From positions 124,001 to 188,000 of the forward strand of contig NZ_BBQM01000007.1 in the NCBI RefSeq assembly GCF_000876015.1: a DNA stretch of 64,000 nucleotides, given 5' to 3'. How positions within the stretch are numbered: the first letter of the stretch is position 1; each line of letters starts with the position of its first letter. Shown here in pieces: positions 34,440 through 41,862 of the stretch. The notes beneath the pieces are model-generated. The model was not told the origin of the DNA and searched no databases. It was given only the letters and a program-made list of their open reading frames with translations. The position numbers were made by a program, and so were the translations under genes. Origin of the DNA: Cupriavidus basilensis (lineage in GTDB: Bacteria; Pseudomonadota; Gammaproteobacteria; Burkholderiales; Burkholderiaceae).

Positions 34440-36053
34440 ATGTGGCCGCGCCCCCGCCCCCCGAAGGTTTCGCAGGCCATCGCCAGCCCCGCCGCGGCCC
34501 CCGACCGCCCCGCCGCCCAGGCCGTGCGCCCCGCTTCCACGCAGAGCCTGCGCGTGCACCTGCTGCGCGCGCTGGCCACGCCGCTGTTCGCGCTGGTGCT
34601 GACCAGCGGCTCGCTGTCCTACTGGCTCGCGGCCCACTACACCACCCAGGTGTTCGACCGCGCGCTGTACGGCGTGGCCAACAACATCGCGCAGCAGATC
34701 CGCATCGCCGGCCCGCGCCTGGAGCAGGACATCCCGATGATCGCGCAGACGCTGGTCGAGGCCGAGGGCACCGACCGCATCTACTGGCGCATCCACGGCC
34801 CCGACGGGCTGATCGGCGGCATGGACACGTGGCTGGGCTACGGCACCGGCCAGACCTCGCTGCATGACGCGCGGCTGTTCTACGCGTGGTTCAGCGGGCG
34901 CCAGGTGCGCGCGGTGCGCCTGCCGGTCAACCTGCCCAGCCCGGCATCGGACGAGCTGGCCACCAGCGAGGCCGGGCGCGCGCCGCGCGGGCCGGTGGTG
35001 GTGGAAGTGGCGGAGCTGCTGGACCGGCGCGAGACCGCCGCCAACGAGATCCTGCTGTCGGTGTCGGTGCCGCTGATCCTGCTGCTGGTGGTGGGCAGCC
35101 TGATCCTCTCGCACGTGCTCAAGGAAGAGCTGGTGCCGCTGCAGATCCTGACCGACAAGCTCAACCGCCAGACCGCGCGCTCGCTGGCGCCGCTCGACGA
35201 GACCCAGGTGCCGGCCGAGGTGGAGCCGCTGATCCGCGCGCTCAACGCGCTGCTGGCGCGGCTGCGCGACGCGCTCGACGCGCAGCGCAAGTTCATCGCC
35301 GACGCCGCGCATCAGTTGCGCACGCCGCTGACCGCGGTCAAGCTGCACGCCGACCGCGCGGTGCAGTCGGACGACCCGCAAGTGACCGGCCACGCGCTGC
35401 GCGAGCTGCAGTCGGCCGCCGACCGCGCGGTGCGGCTGTCCAACCAGCTGCTGTCGCTGGCGCGCGCCGAACCGGGGCTGTCGCTGGAGCGGCTCGGGCC
35501 GATCGAGCATTTCGACCTGGCCACGCTGGCCTTCGAGACCGGCGCCGAGTGGGTGCCGCAGGCGCTGGCGCGCCACATCGACCTGGGCTTCGAGACCCTG
35601 CCCGGCCCCACCTTCACCGGCGCGGCGCCGTCCACGGTGCGCGGCAACCGGCTGCTGATGCGCGAGGCGCTCAGCAACCTGATCGACAACGCGGTGAAGT
35701 ACGTGCCCTCGGGCGGGCGCATCACGGTGCGCGCCGGCGGCGAGACGCTCGGCCATCGTGGCATGGCGGTGGTGATGGTGGAAGACAACGGCCCCGGCAT
35801 CGCGCCGGCGCGCCGCGAGGAAGTCTTCAAGCGCTTCTTCCGCGGCGACCACACGCCGAGCGGGCCCGGCGGCAACGCGCCGGCCCAGCCGCCCGGCGGC
35901 GCCGGCCTGGGGCTGGCCATCGTGCACGAGATCATCGGCCTGCACCAGGGCTCCATCCGCATCGAGGACGTGCCGCCGCCCGCGCCCGGCACCGAGGCGC
36001 GCGGCATGCGCTTCGTGATCCGCATCCCGTGCGAGGCGCCCGGCACTGCCTGA
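34440..36053 (+). CDS. Sensor histidine kinase (TctE/QseC-like)
   Basis: 537-residue inner-membrane kinase. N-tail Pro-rich, first membrane segment near FALVLTSGSLSYWLAAHYTT (residues about 52-70), periplasmic sensor of about 145 residues (2CSK_N-type), second segment at EILLSVSVPLILLLVVGSLILSHVL, HAMP-like region, His kinase H-box FIADAAHQLRTPLTAVKLH with His291, N-box NLIDNAVKYVP, G-boxes DNGPGIAP and GAGLGLAIV. A Gly/Pro insertion lies between the last two. Pairs with the regulator at 33684-34388. It lies convergent with the SET-domain gene. Confidence 0.9.
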   Translation: MWPRPRPPKVSQAIASPAAAPDRPAAQAVRPASTQSLRVHLLRALATPLFALVLTSGSLSYWLAAHYTTQVFDRALYGVANNIAQQIRIAGPRLEQDIPMIAQTLVEAEGTDRIYWRIHGPDGLIGGMDTWLGYGTGQTSLHDARLFYAWFSGRQVRAVRLPVNLPSPASDELATSEAGRAPRGPVVVEVAELLDRRETAANEILLSVSVPLILLLVVGSLILSHVLKEELVPLQILTDKLNRQTARSLAPLDETQVPAEVEPLIRALNALLARLRDALDAQRKFIADAAHQLRTPLTAVKLHADRAVQSDDPQVTGHALRELQSAADRAVRLSNQLLSLARAEPGLSLERLGPIEHFDLATLAFETGAEWVPQALARHIDLGFETLPGPTFTGAAPSTVRGNRLLMREALSNLIDNAVKYVPSGGRITVRAGGETLGHRGMAVVMVEDNGPGIAPARREEVFKRFFRGDHTPSGPGGNAPAQPPGGAGLGLAIVHEIIGLHQGSIRIEDVPPPAPGTEARGMRFVIRIPCEAPGTA

Positions 36054-36090
36054 GCCTGCCGGGCGCGCATTCAGGCGCGTTCAGGCACGT

Positions 36091-36696
36091 TCAGCGCGTC
36101 TTCTTTTCCTTCGGCGCCAGCATGGTGCCGCGGCACTGCGGGTTGCCGCAGCGGCACTCGAATTCCTTCTTGAGCTTCTTGGTGTAGCGCGCGTCGATCA
36201 CGAGGCCATAGTCGTAGAACAGCTCCTCGCCGCCGGCGATGTCGCGCAGCGCGTGGATGAACACGCGGCCCTTCTTCTCGCGCGCCTCGCAGTTGGGCTC
36301 GCAGGCATGGTTGATCCAGCGCGCGCGGTTGCCGCCGAACTTGGCGTCGATCACGTCGCCGTCTTCCAGGCTGAAATAGAAGGTGTGGTTGGGATCGGCG
36401 GGATCGTGCGGGTGGCGCTTGAGCGCTTCCTTCCAGGAAATATGCTCGCCCTTGTACTCGATGATGCGCTCGCCTTCGGCGATCGGCGCGATCGCGTAGA
36501 CGCCCTTGCCGTGCACGCCCGAGCGGCGTACCTCGATGCGGTCGGACGCGGTCTTGCGCTTGCCGTCCTTCGCCTTCTGCCTGCCCTCCTGCTTGCCCTG
36601 CTTCTCGCCTGCCGCCGCGTCAGCCGCGGCACCCGTGCCGTTCTTCATGTCGCTGGTTTCCTGTTCCGCGCCGCTGCGCCCTGCCTGTTCCGCCAT
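36091..36696 (-). CDS. SET-domain protein (putative protein lysine methyltransferase)
   Basis: 201 residues. A Lys/Gly-rich N-tail of about 55 residues is followed by the SET domain: RRSGVHGKGVYAIAPIAEGERIIEYKGE, then NHACEPNCEAR (the N-H-x-C-x-P-N motif) and GEELFYDYG; the C-terminal post-SET zinc motif is CRCGNPQCRGTM. It should use S-adenosylmethionine to methylate a lysine; the target is not known and could be a chromosomal protein such as HU, whose gene lies 1.25 kb away. I chose ATG 36696 (MAEQAGRSG) because GGGATGG precedes it; an internal ATG at 36648 is possible. SET genes are scattered in bacteria. Confidence 0.85.
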   Translation of the reverse strand: MAEQAGRSGAEQETSDMKNGTGAAADAAAGEKQGKQEGRQKAKDGKRKTASDRIEVRRSGVHGKGVYAIAPIAEGERIIEYKGEHISWKEALKRHPHDPADPNHTFYFSLEDGDVIDAKFGGNRARWINHACEPNCEAREKKGRVFIHALRDIAGGEELFYDYGLVIDARYTKKLKKEFECRCGNPQCRGTMLAPKEKKTR

Positions 36697-36898
36697 TTGC
36701 CATCCCGTCGTGATCCGCCGGCCTGCCACCCAGTGTGGCTGCGCGCTGGCGATGATACCCGCGCGCCATCGCGGCGGCATCCCCCTTGTCCGGTATACGC
36801 ACGGCCGCAGGTGGCCGTATACGCAAAAGCGCAGCAGGAGGCCCCTGCGTAAACGCATACGGCGTGTATACGGCGCACATGGCCCAACTGCCGCGCAT

Positions 36899-37149
36899 GT
36901 GGATAAACCCGCAAAAATCTGTGGATAAGGACGCGCGAATCATGTGGGCCGCCTGGGGTTGGCATGGGGATGCCTCAGGCATAAGTCGGAGGCTCCGGTT
37001 TACCTCCCTCGGCCAAACGACCGAGTCATCCACGCCGGCCAACACCGGGTCCCGGGACTTTCATGTCGCACAAGCCATTGATTCATATGGAGTAAATGCA
37101 GTTATCCACAGAAAGGAGCGGCGTTTACCTACTACTACTATCTGTATAC
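36899..37149 (+). other. oriC: Candidate oriC: DnaA boxes plus DnaA-trio-like unwinding element
   Basis: Two TGTGGATAA boxes 21 bases apart, then a TTATCCACA box at 37102-37110 followed by a 13-base GC-rich spacer (GAAAGGAGCGGCG) and TTTACCTACTACTACTATCT from 37124. A DnaA box, GC-rich spacer and repeated CTA/TAC triplets is the structure known as the DnaA-trio unwinding element at bacterial origins, and the DNA just right of it (37144-37175, ATACATGAAAGAAAGAAGTAAA) is AT-rich. dnaA is not adjacent. No GC-skew calculation was made. A plasmid-type or chromid origin cannot be excluded, but no rep or par gene is visible. Confidence 0.6.
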
Positions 37150-37221
37150 ATGAAAGAAAGAAGTAAACCGAAAGGACTACGCCCGCCATCGGTCGAAAAG
37201 CGCAGCAGGCAGGAAAAACAG

Positions 37222-37241
37222 AGCGGTGGAAACCGCTTTTT
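37222..37241 (+). terminator. Small Rho-independent-type terminator right of the origin-like region
   Basis: Stem AGCGGT / ACCGCT with GGAA tetraloop and TTTT following. A short transcript from the 37.1 kb region could end here. The stem is only 6 bp so confidence is modest. Confidence 0.45.
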
Positions 37242-37947
37242 GGCGGGGCTACTTTTTTAGGCAGGGGAAATCGTGCGTATACGGCGTCGGCATCGGTATA
37301 CGCGGCGACGGGCGGTATACGCGCATCGACTTCCTGCCGTATACGCCACGCACCGCCACGCAATGCCTTGCCTGGACGTGCATTCGCGCCGCGAATAGCG
37401 CCGGCATGCCTCTGCACGATAGTGCAGCCGCACTGCTTTTCAGGCCGGTCCGCCCTTCCCGGCAACGCTGCAATGGGTACGCTGCGGGTTGCATCCTCTG
37501 CCGGCAGGTTTGTGGCGTTGCGCAGGCAGCCGGTCCCGAGGCCGGTTTACACCCCGCGGGAAGGCTCGCCTGGCGCTTCGGCACGTATACGCGTTCCAGG
37601 AAGGCGCCAGGCGCCTCGCAAGGCGTCCAGAAGCGTCCAGGAGGGCCCAGGCGCGTTTTTTTGCCGCTTCGTGCCCGGGAGGACACCTGCGGTCCCGTTT
37701 CGCCTGGAGCGCTTTCCTGGACCGCGCGGGTCGTCCGGGGCCGCTTCGCGATCCCGAGCCGGCCCGCTTTTTTCCCTCAAAGCCCCAGCCGGCGCGGCCT
37801 GGCGCGCCATACGCTGTAACAATCTGTTCCCGGTCGGTCTTGCCCGACACGGTATGATGTGGCCCGCGGCGCCTTTGCCGAGGCCGGTGCCCAGCGCGGC
37901 GGCCAGGGCAGGCGTCCCTGTTTTATCAACTCGAGACGGAGTGAAGC

Positions 37948-38226
37948 ATGACGAAAACCGAACTGATCGACGCCATCGCGGCCGGCGTGGACGGCCTGAC
38001 CAAGGCCAAGGCTGAACAAGCGTTGAACGTGACGCTGGGCGCCATCATGGACGCCGTCGCCAAGGGCGACACGCTGAGCCTGATCGGCTTTGGCACGTTC
38101 AGCCAGGGCGAGCGCGGCGAACGCATGGCGCGCAATCCGCGCACCGGCGAGGAAATCAAGGTGGAAGCGGCCAAGACCGTCAAGTTCAAGGCCGGCCAGA
38201 AGTTCAAGGACGCAGTGAACCAGTAA
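37948..38226 (+). CDS. hupB: HU-type nucleoid DNA-binding protein
   Basis: 92 residues; starts MTKTELIDAIAAGVDGLTKAKA, has GDTLSLIGFGTFSQGER and the DNA-minor-groove arm with RMARNPRTGEEI (the RNP motif), and ends FKAGQKFKDAVNQ. Length and motifs are those of HU beta-type proteins rather than IHF. HU bends DNA and helps DnaA open origins, so its position in the middle of the origin-like region is of interest. GACGGAGTGAAGC just upstream supplies GGAG as ribosome-binding site. -10 candidate TATGAT at 37853-37858, with no good -35. Confidence 0.95.
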   Translation: MTKTELIDAIAAGVDGLTKAKAEQALNVTLGAIMDAVAKGDTLSLIGFGTFSQGERGERMARNPRTGEEIKVEAAKTVKFKAGQKFKDAVNQ

Positions 38227-38293
38227 GCAGCAACGTCCCGCGGGCGGCCTTCGCGCCAGCCTTGCAGGAACAACCCCGCCGTGTCGCCGCCAG

Positions 38294-38321
38294 CCGCCTG
38301 GCGCGGGCGAGCGCCAGGCGG
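38294..38321 (+). terminator. GC-rich hairpin after HU gene
   Basis: Perfect 10-bp stem CCGCCTGGCG / CGCCAGGCGG with 8-base loop, 67 bases after the HU stop. No T-run follows, so it may be a weak or Rho-assisted terminator; a perfect DnaA box follows seven bases later. Confidence 0.5.
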
Positions 38322-38327
38322 GGAGCG

Positions 38328-38336
38328 TTATCCACA
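38328..38336 (+). other. DnaA box (TTATCCACA)
   Basis: Exact match to the DnaA 9-mer, between the HU-gene hairpin and the lipoprotein gene. A GTATAC-core repeat lies 42 bases to its right. Confidence 0.7.
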
Positions 38337-38470
38337 ATGCCGGCGCGGTGGTTATCCTGACGCCACGCGGTATACGCGGCACCCTCCGCCAGCCGGGTAA
38401 GATTGAGCCTTGTCGGCGCCTTCCCTCAATAAATACAAGGGTCTACGGCGTCCTGCCGAGTCGGACCAGC

Positions 38471-39442
38471 ATGGACCTCAGATCTCCGCGTCGCAGATTT
38501 CCACAGTCTTATTCACAGCGTTTCCCACAAAATTTTCCACAGGCGCGCCTGGTCGGGTTGGGCCTGCTGACGGCGCTCGCGCTGCTGTGCGGCTGCACCA
38601 CGCCGTCGCAGCCGGCGCGTCCGGAAGCCGCGCCGCTGCCCGACACCGAAAGGCCCGTCACCACGCCCGGCGCCAGCCCGCGCCAGCGCATCGTCGAGAT
38701 CGCCTGGCAGGAGTGGCAGCGCTGGGGCGGCCAGACCGTGCGCCTGGGCCGCGACGACACCGCCTGCGTGACGGACAGCCCGCTGCCGGCGCCGCTGCTG
38801 CCGGGCGCGCCGCCATCCGACACCGCCGACGCCGAGCCGACCGATGCCACCGACCGCACCGCCGACCGCGAGGATGACGAGGGCGCGGCGGCGGACTGCC
38901 TGCATTTCCCCGACGGCACCGGCATGGAAGCCACCGCCGAAGGCTGCAAGCTGGCCCAGCGCTACTGGGCCATCGTCGGCAAGGCCGTGACCTGCCGCCA
39001 GATCACGCAGGGCAACTGGGCCTGGTCGGCGGTCTTCATCTCGTGGGTGATGCGCAAGGCCGGACTGGACGAGCGGCAGTTCCTCACCGGCGACTCGCAT
39101 TCGATGTACGTGGTGGACGCGCGCGACGGCATCCTGCCGGCGCCGGCCTTCCGCGTCGAGCCGCTGCCCGCCCTGCCGCGCCCGGGTGACATGATCTGCG
39201 CCGGCCGCGGGCGCGACAAATACCTGGCCAGCGCGGCGGAGATCGGCTTCGGCACCACGCCCATGCATTGCGACATCGTGGTCGAGGTGGACCCGGCCGC
39301 GCGCCTGGTCAAGGCCATCGGCGGCAACGTGCAGCAGTCGGTGTCGATGGAGGAGATCGAGCTGGGCGACTCCGGCATGATCGACGGCGTGACCAATTCG
39401 CATATGCCGTGGCTGCTGATCATGCGCAACACCCTGCCGTAG
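38471..39442 (+). CDS. Predicted lipoprotein with DUF2272 domain
   Basis: 323 residues if begun at ATG 38471 (MDLRSPRRRF). A Pro/Gln/Phe-rich n-region encoded by the 12-bp array leads to a hydrophobic stretch and the lipobox LALLCGC (Cys about residue 41), so the mature protein would be an envelope lipoprotein. The remaining sequence has RQRIVEIAWQEWQRWGGQ, NWAWSAVFISWVMRKAGL and GDMICAGRG ... TPMHCDIVVEVD, in keeping with DUF2272, a family related to cell-wall amidase/peptidase folds; enzyme activity is not shown. An upstream GTG at 38348 extends the frame but is less likely since the n-region would be far too long. No good ribosome-binding site is seen. Confidence 0.75.
   Translation: MDLRSPRRRFPQSYSQRFPQNFPQARLVGLGLLTALALLCGCTTPSQPARPEAAPLPDTERPVTTPGASPRQRIVEIAWQEWQRWGGQTVRLGRDDTACVTDSPLPAPLLPGAPPSDTADAEPTDATDRTADREDDEGAAADCLHFPDGTGMEATAEGCKLAQRYWAIVGKAVTCRQITQGNWAWSAVFISWVMRKAGLDERQFLTGDSHSMYVVDARDGILPAPAFRVEPLPALPRPGDMICAGRGRDKYLASAAEIGFGTTPMHCDIVVEVDPAARLVKAIGGNVQQSVSMEEIELGDSGMIDGVTNSHMPWLLIMRNTLP
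38497..38541 (+). repeat. Four 12-bp-period DnaA-box-like units
   Basis: Units ATTTCCACA (38497), TTATTCACA (38509), TTTCCCACA (38521) and TTTTCCACA (38533) recur every 12 bases. TTATTCACA fits the relaxed DnaA consensus TTATNCACA; the others differ by one or two bases. As 12 bases equal four codons, the array also encodes repeated FPQ-type residues (RFPQ, SYSQ, RFPQ, NFPQ) in the signal region of the lipoprotein. It resembles iterons at replication origins, but no rep gene is present. Confidence 0.65.
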
Positions 39443-39747
39443 GCCGCGGGCAGGCCGTGGCCGGCGGGCCGTGCCGCAGCACTGGGTACGCGGGATGCCG
39501 CGGTGCCTTCGGTCAGAATATCGGTGGAATAATTCTGGCGACGAATGTTTCGTCGGGTTCGCGAGTCGGTATCAATAGATACGGTGAATTTTTTGACCCG
39601 AAAAGCAGGCTGGGCGGTCCTGCTCATCCAGCCTGCTCTCCGCCACATGTTGGTGATTTTGATTGATGGTATGGATGCCATCATCATCGCTGTAACTTGA
39701 TTCATAAATGGCATGAATTCAACGGCGCCCATCCCGAGCCTGTGCCA
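39443..39747. other. Intergenic region between two converging genes
   Basis: About 305 bases of lower GC content. It holds a 7-bp hairpin CGACGAA/TTCGTCG at 39539-39555, a terminator-like structure at 39601-39636, and an AT-rich block at 39640-39700 (GTGATTTTGATTGATGG...AACTTGATTCATAAATGG). No gene is supported. Confidence 0.4.
39601..39636 (-). terminator. Terminator-like hairpin after rarD
   Basis: 9-bp stem GCAGGCTGG / CCAGCCTGC with a long loop, followed on the minus strand by four T residues. It lies about 110 bases past the rarD stop. Confidence 0.65.
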
Positions 39748-40638
39748 TCAGCTTCCAGCCGACGCTCCCGCGCGCCGGCGCCCCGCCAGCAGCCCTTCCG
39801 CGGCATAGATCGCCAGCGAGATCCAGATCAGCGCATAACCGGCCTGCTTGCTGGCCGGGAACGGCTCGTGCCACAGCCACACGCCCAGCAGCAGTTGCAG
39901 CGTCGGCCCGGTGTATTGCAGCAGCCCGAGCAGCGACAGCGGGATGCGCCGCGCGCCGGCGGCGAACAGCAGCAGCGGCACCGCCGTCACCGGCCCGGCC
40001 AGCAGCGCCAGCAACTGCACGCCGCCTTCGGCCTGGCTGAAGCCGGCCTGGCCGCTGGCGAACAGGTAGGCCAGCGAGGCGGCTGCCAGCGGGAACAGCA
40101 GCAGCGTCTCCAGCGACAGTCCCTCCAGCGCGCCCAGCGTGGCGGTCTTGCGGAGCAGGCCGTAGCCGCCGAAGCTGCTGGCCAGCGCCAGCGCGATCCA
40201 CGGCAACTGGCCCGCGGCCACCGTCAGCCACAGCACGCCGGCCGCGGCGATGGCGATCGACAGCCATTGCCCGGGCCGCAGCCGCTCGTGCAGGAACACC
40301 ACGCCTAGCAGCACGTTGAACAGCGGGTTGATGAAGTAGCCCAGGCTGGCGTCCACCACCCGCCCGTTGGAGACCGACCAGATGTACAGGAACCAGTTGC
40401 CGCTCAGCAGCAGCGCGCTGGCCACGAAGCCGGCCAGCAGGCGTGGGTTCGACCACACCGCGCGCAGCCAGCCCCAGTGGCGGCGCCATGCCAGCACCAG
40501 GCCGAGGAATACCAGCGACCACACCATCCGGTGCAGCAGGATCTCGGTCGGCGCGATGCCGTGCAGGGATTTGATGTAGAGCGGCAGCAGGCCCCAGATG
40601 ACGTAGGCCAGCAGCGCGTAGAGAATGCCGATTTGCAT
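39748..40638 (-). CDS. rarD: RarD-type EamA/DMT-family permease
   Basis: 296-residue inner-membrane protein with ten hydrophobic helices; the N-terminal GILYALLAYVIWGLLPLYIKSL and the motif ILLHRMVWSLVFL are typical of RarD (chloramphenicol-sensitivity family), and the second half has LQYTGPTLQLLLGVWLWHEP. Substrate not known for this family. Start ATG 40638 lacks a ribosome-binding site; a longer reading from 40695 also exists, but the first helix follows directly after the chosen Met. It lies downstream of the TRAP gene, 90 bases apart, with a terminator between them. Confidence 0.85.
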   Translation of the reverse strand: MQIGILYALLAYVIWGLLPLYIKSLHGIAPTEILLHRMVWSLVFLGLVLAWRRHWGWLRAVWSNPRLLAGFVASALLLSGNWFLYIWSVSNGRVVDASLGYFINPLFNVLLGVVFLHERLRPGQWLSIAIAAAGVLWLTVAAGQLPWIALALASSFGGYGLLRKTATLGALEGLSLETLLLFPLAAASLAYLFASGQAGFSQAEGGVQLLALLAGPVTAVPLLLFAAGARRIPLSLLGLLQYTGPTLQLLLGVWLWHEPFPASKQAGYALIWISLAIYAAEGLLAGRRRAGASAGS

Positions 40639-40674
40639 GAGAAGTCCAGGAGGAATCGGGCATTTTACCGGCGC

Positions 40675-40699
40675 AAAAAAGCCCGTGCAGGGCACGGGC
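40675..40699 (-). terminator. Rho-independent terminator after TRAP solute-binding gene
   Basis: 8-bp stem GCCCGTGC / GCACGGGC with a 3-base loop; six T residues follow on the minus strand (A-run 40675-40680). It lies 30 bases past the stop of the gene at 40729. Confidence 0.85.
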
Positions 40700-40728
40700 T
40701 CCGGCGGGGGCGCTCGGTCTGGGGGCGC

Positions 40729-41862
40729 TTACAGCTTGCGCGCGAAGCTGAATTGCGAGAAGGCCTGCTCGGCCACGTTGAACCAGGCCGCCTCGTTGTT
40801 GCGGAACACGCGCCAGTCGTCGTAGATCTTCTTGAACGACGGGTTCTTGGCGGTTTCGTCGGCGTAGGCTTCCTGGGTGGCCTTGAAGCAGGCTTCCATG
40901 ATTTCCTTGGAGAACGGGCGCAGCTTGACGCCGTTCTCGAGCAGGCGGGCCAGCGCCTGCGGGTTGAGCGCGTCGTACTTGGCCATCATGTTGGTGTGGG
41001 CCTCGATGGTGGCGGTCTCCAGCGCGCGCTTGTACTGCGACGGCAGCTTCTCGTATTCGGTGGCCGAGGCGTAGAACGACAACTGCGCGCTGCCTTCCCA
41101 CCAGCCCGGGTAGTAGTAGTACGGCGCCACCTTGTAGAAGCCGAGCTTCTCGTCGTCATAGGGGCCGACCCATTCGGCCGCGTCGATGGTGCCCTTTTCC
41201 AGCGCCGGGTAGATGTCGCCGCCGGCGATCTGCTGCGGCACCACGCCCAGGCGCGACAGCACCACGCCGGCAAAACCGGCGATGCGGTACTTCAGGCCCT
41301 GCAGGTCCGCCACGGTCTTGATCTCCCGGCGGAACCAGCCGCCCATCTGGGCGTTGGTGTTGCCGCCGAGGAAATTGACGACGTTGTATTCCTTGAAGAA
41401 TTCGCGCATCAGCTTCATGCCGTTGCCCTGCATCATCCAGGCGTTCTGCTGGCGCGAGGTCAGGCCGAACGGCACGGTGGTATCGAAGCACAGCGTCGGG
41501 TTCTTGCCGAAGTAGTAGTAGCCCGCGGTGTGGCCGATCTGCACGGTGTTGTTCTGCACCGCGTCCAGCACCTGCAGGCCCGGCACGATTTCGCCGGCGG
41601 CGAAGACCTTGATGTTGAACTTGCCGTCGGTCAGTTCCCTGACGCGCGTGGCCAGCAGCTCGCCGCCGCCGTAGATGGTGTCGAGCGATTTCGGGAAGCT
41701 CGAAGCCAGGCGCCATTCCACCGCCGGGTTGCTGCCCACCACCGCGGGCGCGCTGGCGGCGGCCGCGGCAGGCGCCGCGGGTTTTTCGTCCTTGCCGCAA
41801 GCGGCCAGCGCGCCGGTGGCCGCCACGGCCGATGCCTTCAACAGAAAGGAACGACGTTCCAT
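40729..41862 (-). CDS. TRAP transporter substrate-binding lipoprotein (DctP family)
   Basis: 377 residues. N-terminus MERRSFLLKASAVAATGALAACGKDEK combines a twin-arginine pattern with a lipobox (ALAAC, Cys about 22), suggesting an exported lipoprotein. The body fits DctP-type proteins: VEWRLASSFPKSLDTIYGG, MMQGNGMKLMREFFKEYNV, YRIAGFAGVVLSRLGVVPQQIAGGDIYPALEKGTIDAAEWVGPYDD with the usual conserved Arg, and Trp/Tyr-rich YYYYPGWWEGS. The dctQ and dctM membrane genes are not adjacent, so the ligand is open. Some members of this subfamily bind keto acids, which is inference only. Strong GAGGAGA before ATG. Confidence 0.9.
   Translation of the reverse strand: MERRSFLLKASAVAATGALAACGKDEKPAAPAAAAASAPAVVGSNPAVEWRLASSFPKSLDTIYGGGELLATRVRELTDGKFNIKVFAAGEIVPGLQVLDAVQNNTVQIGHTAGYYYFGKNPTLCFDTTVPFGLTSRQQNAWMMQGNGMKLMREFFKEYNVVNFLGGNTNAQMGGWFRREIKTVADLQGLKYRIAGFAGVVLSRLGVVPQQIAGGDIYPALEKGTIDAAEWVGPYDDEKLGFYKVAPYYYYPGWWEGSAQLSFYASATEYEKLPSQYKRALETATIEAHTNMMAKYDALNPQALARLLENGVKLRPFSKEIMEACFKATQEAYADETAKNPSFKKIYDDWRVFRNNEAAWFNVAEQAFSQFSFARKL

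Larger units (their letters stand above)
36793..37592. repeat. Nine dispersed GTATAC-core repeats (tenth copy at 38370-38375)
   Basis: Core GTATAC, usually extended to GTATACGC or CGTATACG, at 36793, 36817, 36866, 37144, 37277, 37296, 37315, 37339 and 37585, plus 38370 past the HU gene. Four copies (37277-37339) are spaced 19, 19 and 24 bases, and the first two 24 bases, roughly two helical turns. The core is a palindrome so orientation is set only by the flanking GC. I saw no copy elsewhere in the window by eye. Function unknown; a protein-binding site is the simplest reading. Confidence 0.8.
36697..37947. other. 1.25 kb non-coding region with DnaA boxes and GTATAC repeats (candidate origin region)
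   Basis: No ORF here has a supported start, family match or codon pattern. The stretch contains three exact TTATCCACA boxes (36899-36907 and 36920-36928 on the minus strand, 37102-37110 on the plus strand), a CTA/TAC trinucleotide run, nine GTATAC-core motifs, a small terminator, poly-T runs near 37652 and 37767, and a possible HU promoter near its right end (TATGAT at 37853-37858). Shared placement of these signals marks this as a replication- or nucleoid-related control region rather than ordinary promoter DNA. Confidence 0.75.

Noticed and set aside
33072..35945. Minus-strand open frame of about 957 codons opposite the two-component genes
   Set aside because: Opposes a clearly recognisable regulator and kinase; no motif.
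37827..37858. Sigma-70 promoter TTCCCG...TATGAT for HU
   Set aside because: The spacer would be 20 bases; kept only as a possible -10.
36100..37900. Several open frames in the origin-like gap
   Set aside because: Arg/Pro-rich, no ribosome-binding sites, no homology pattern and broken by GTATAC repeats; better explained as non-coding.
38294..38321. CRISPR-like or invertible element around the HU gene
   Set aside because: Only one hairpin, no repeat-spacer order, and no recombinase nearby.
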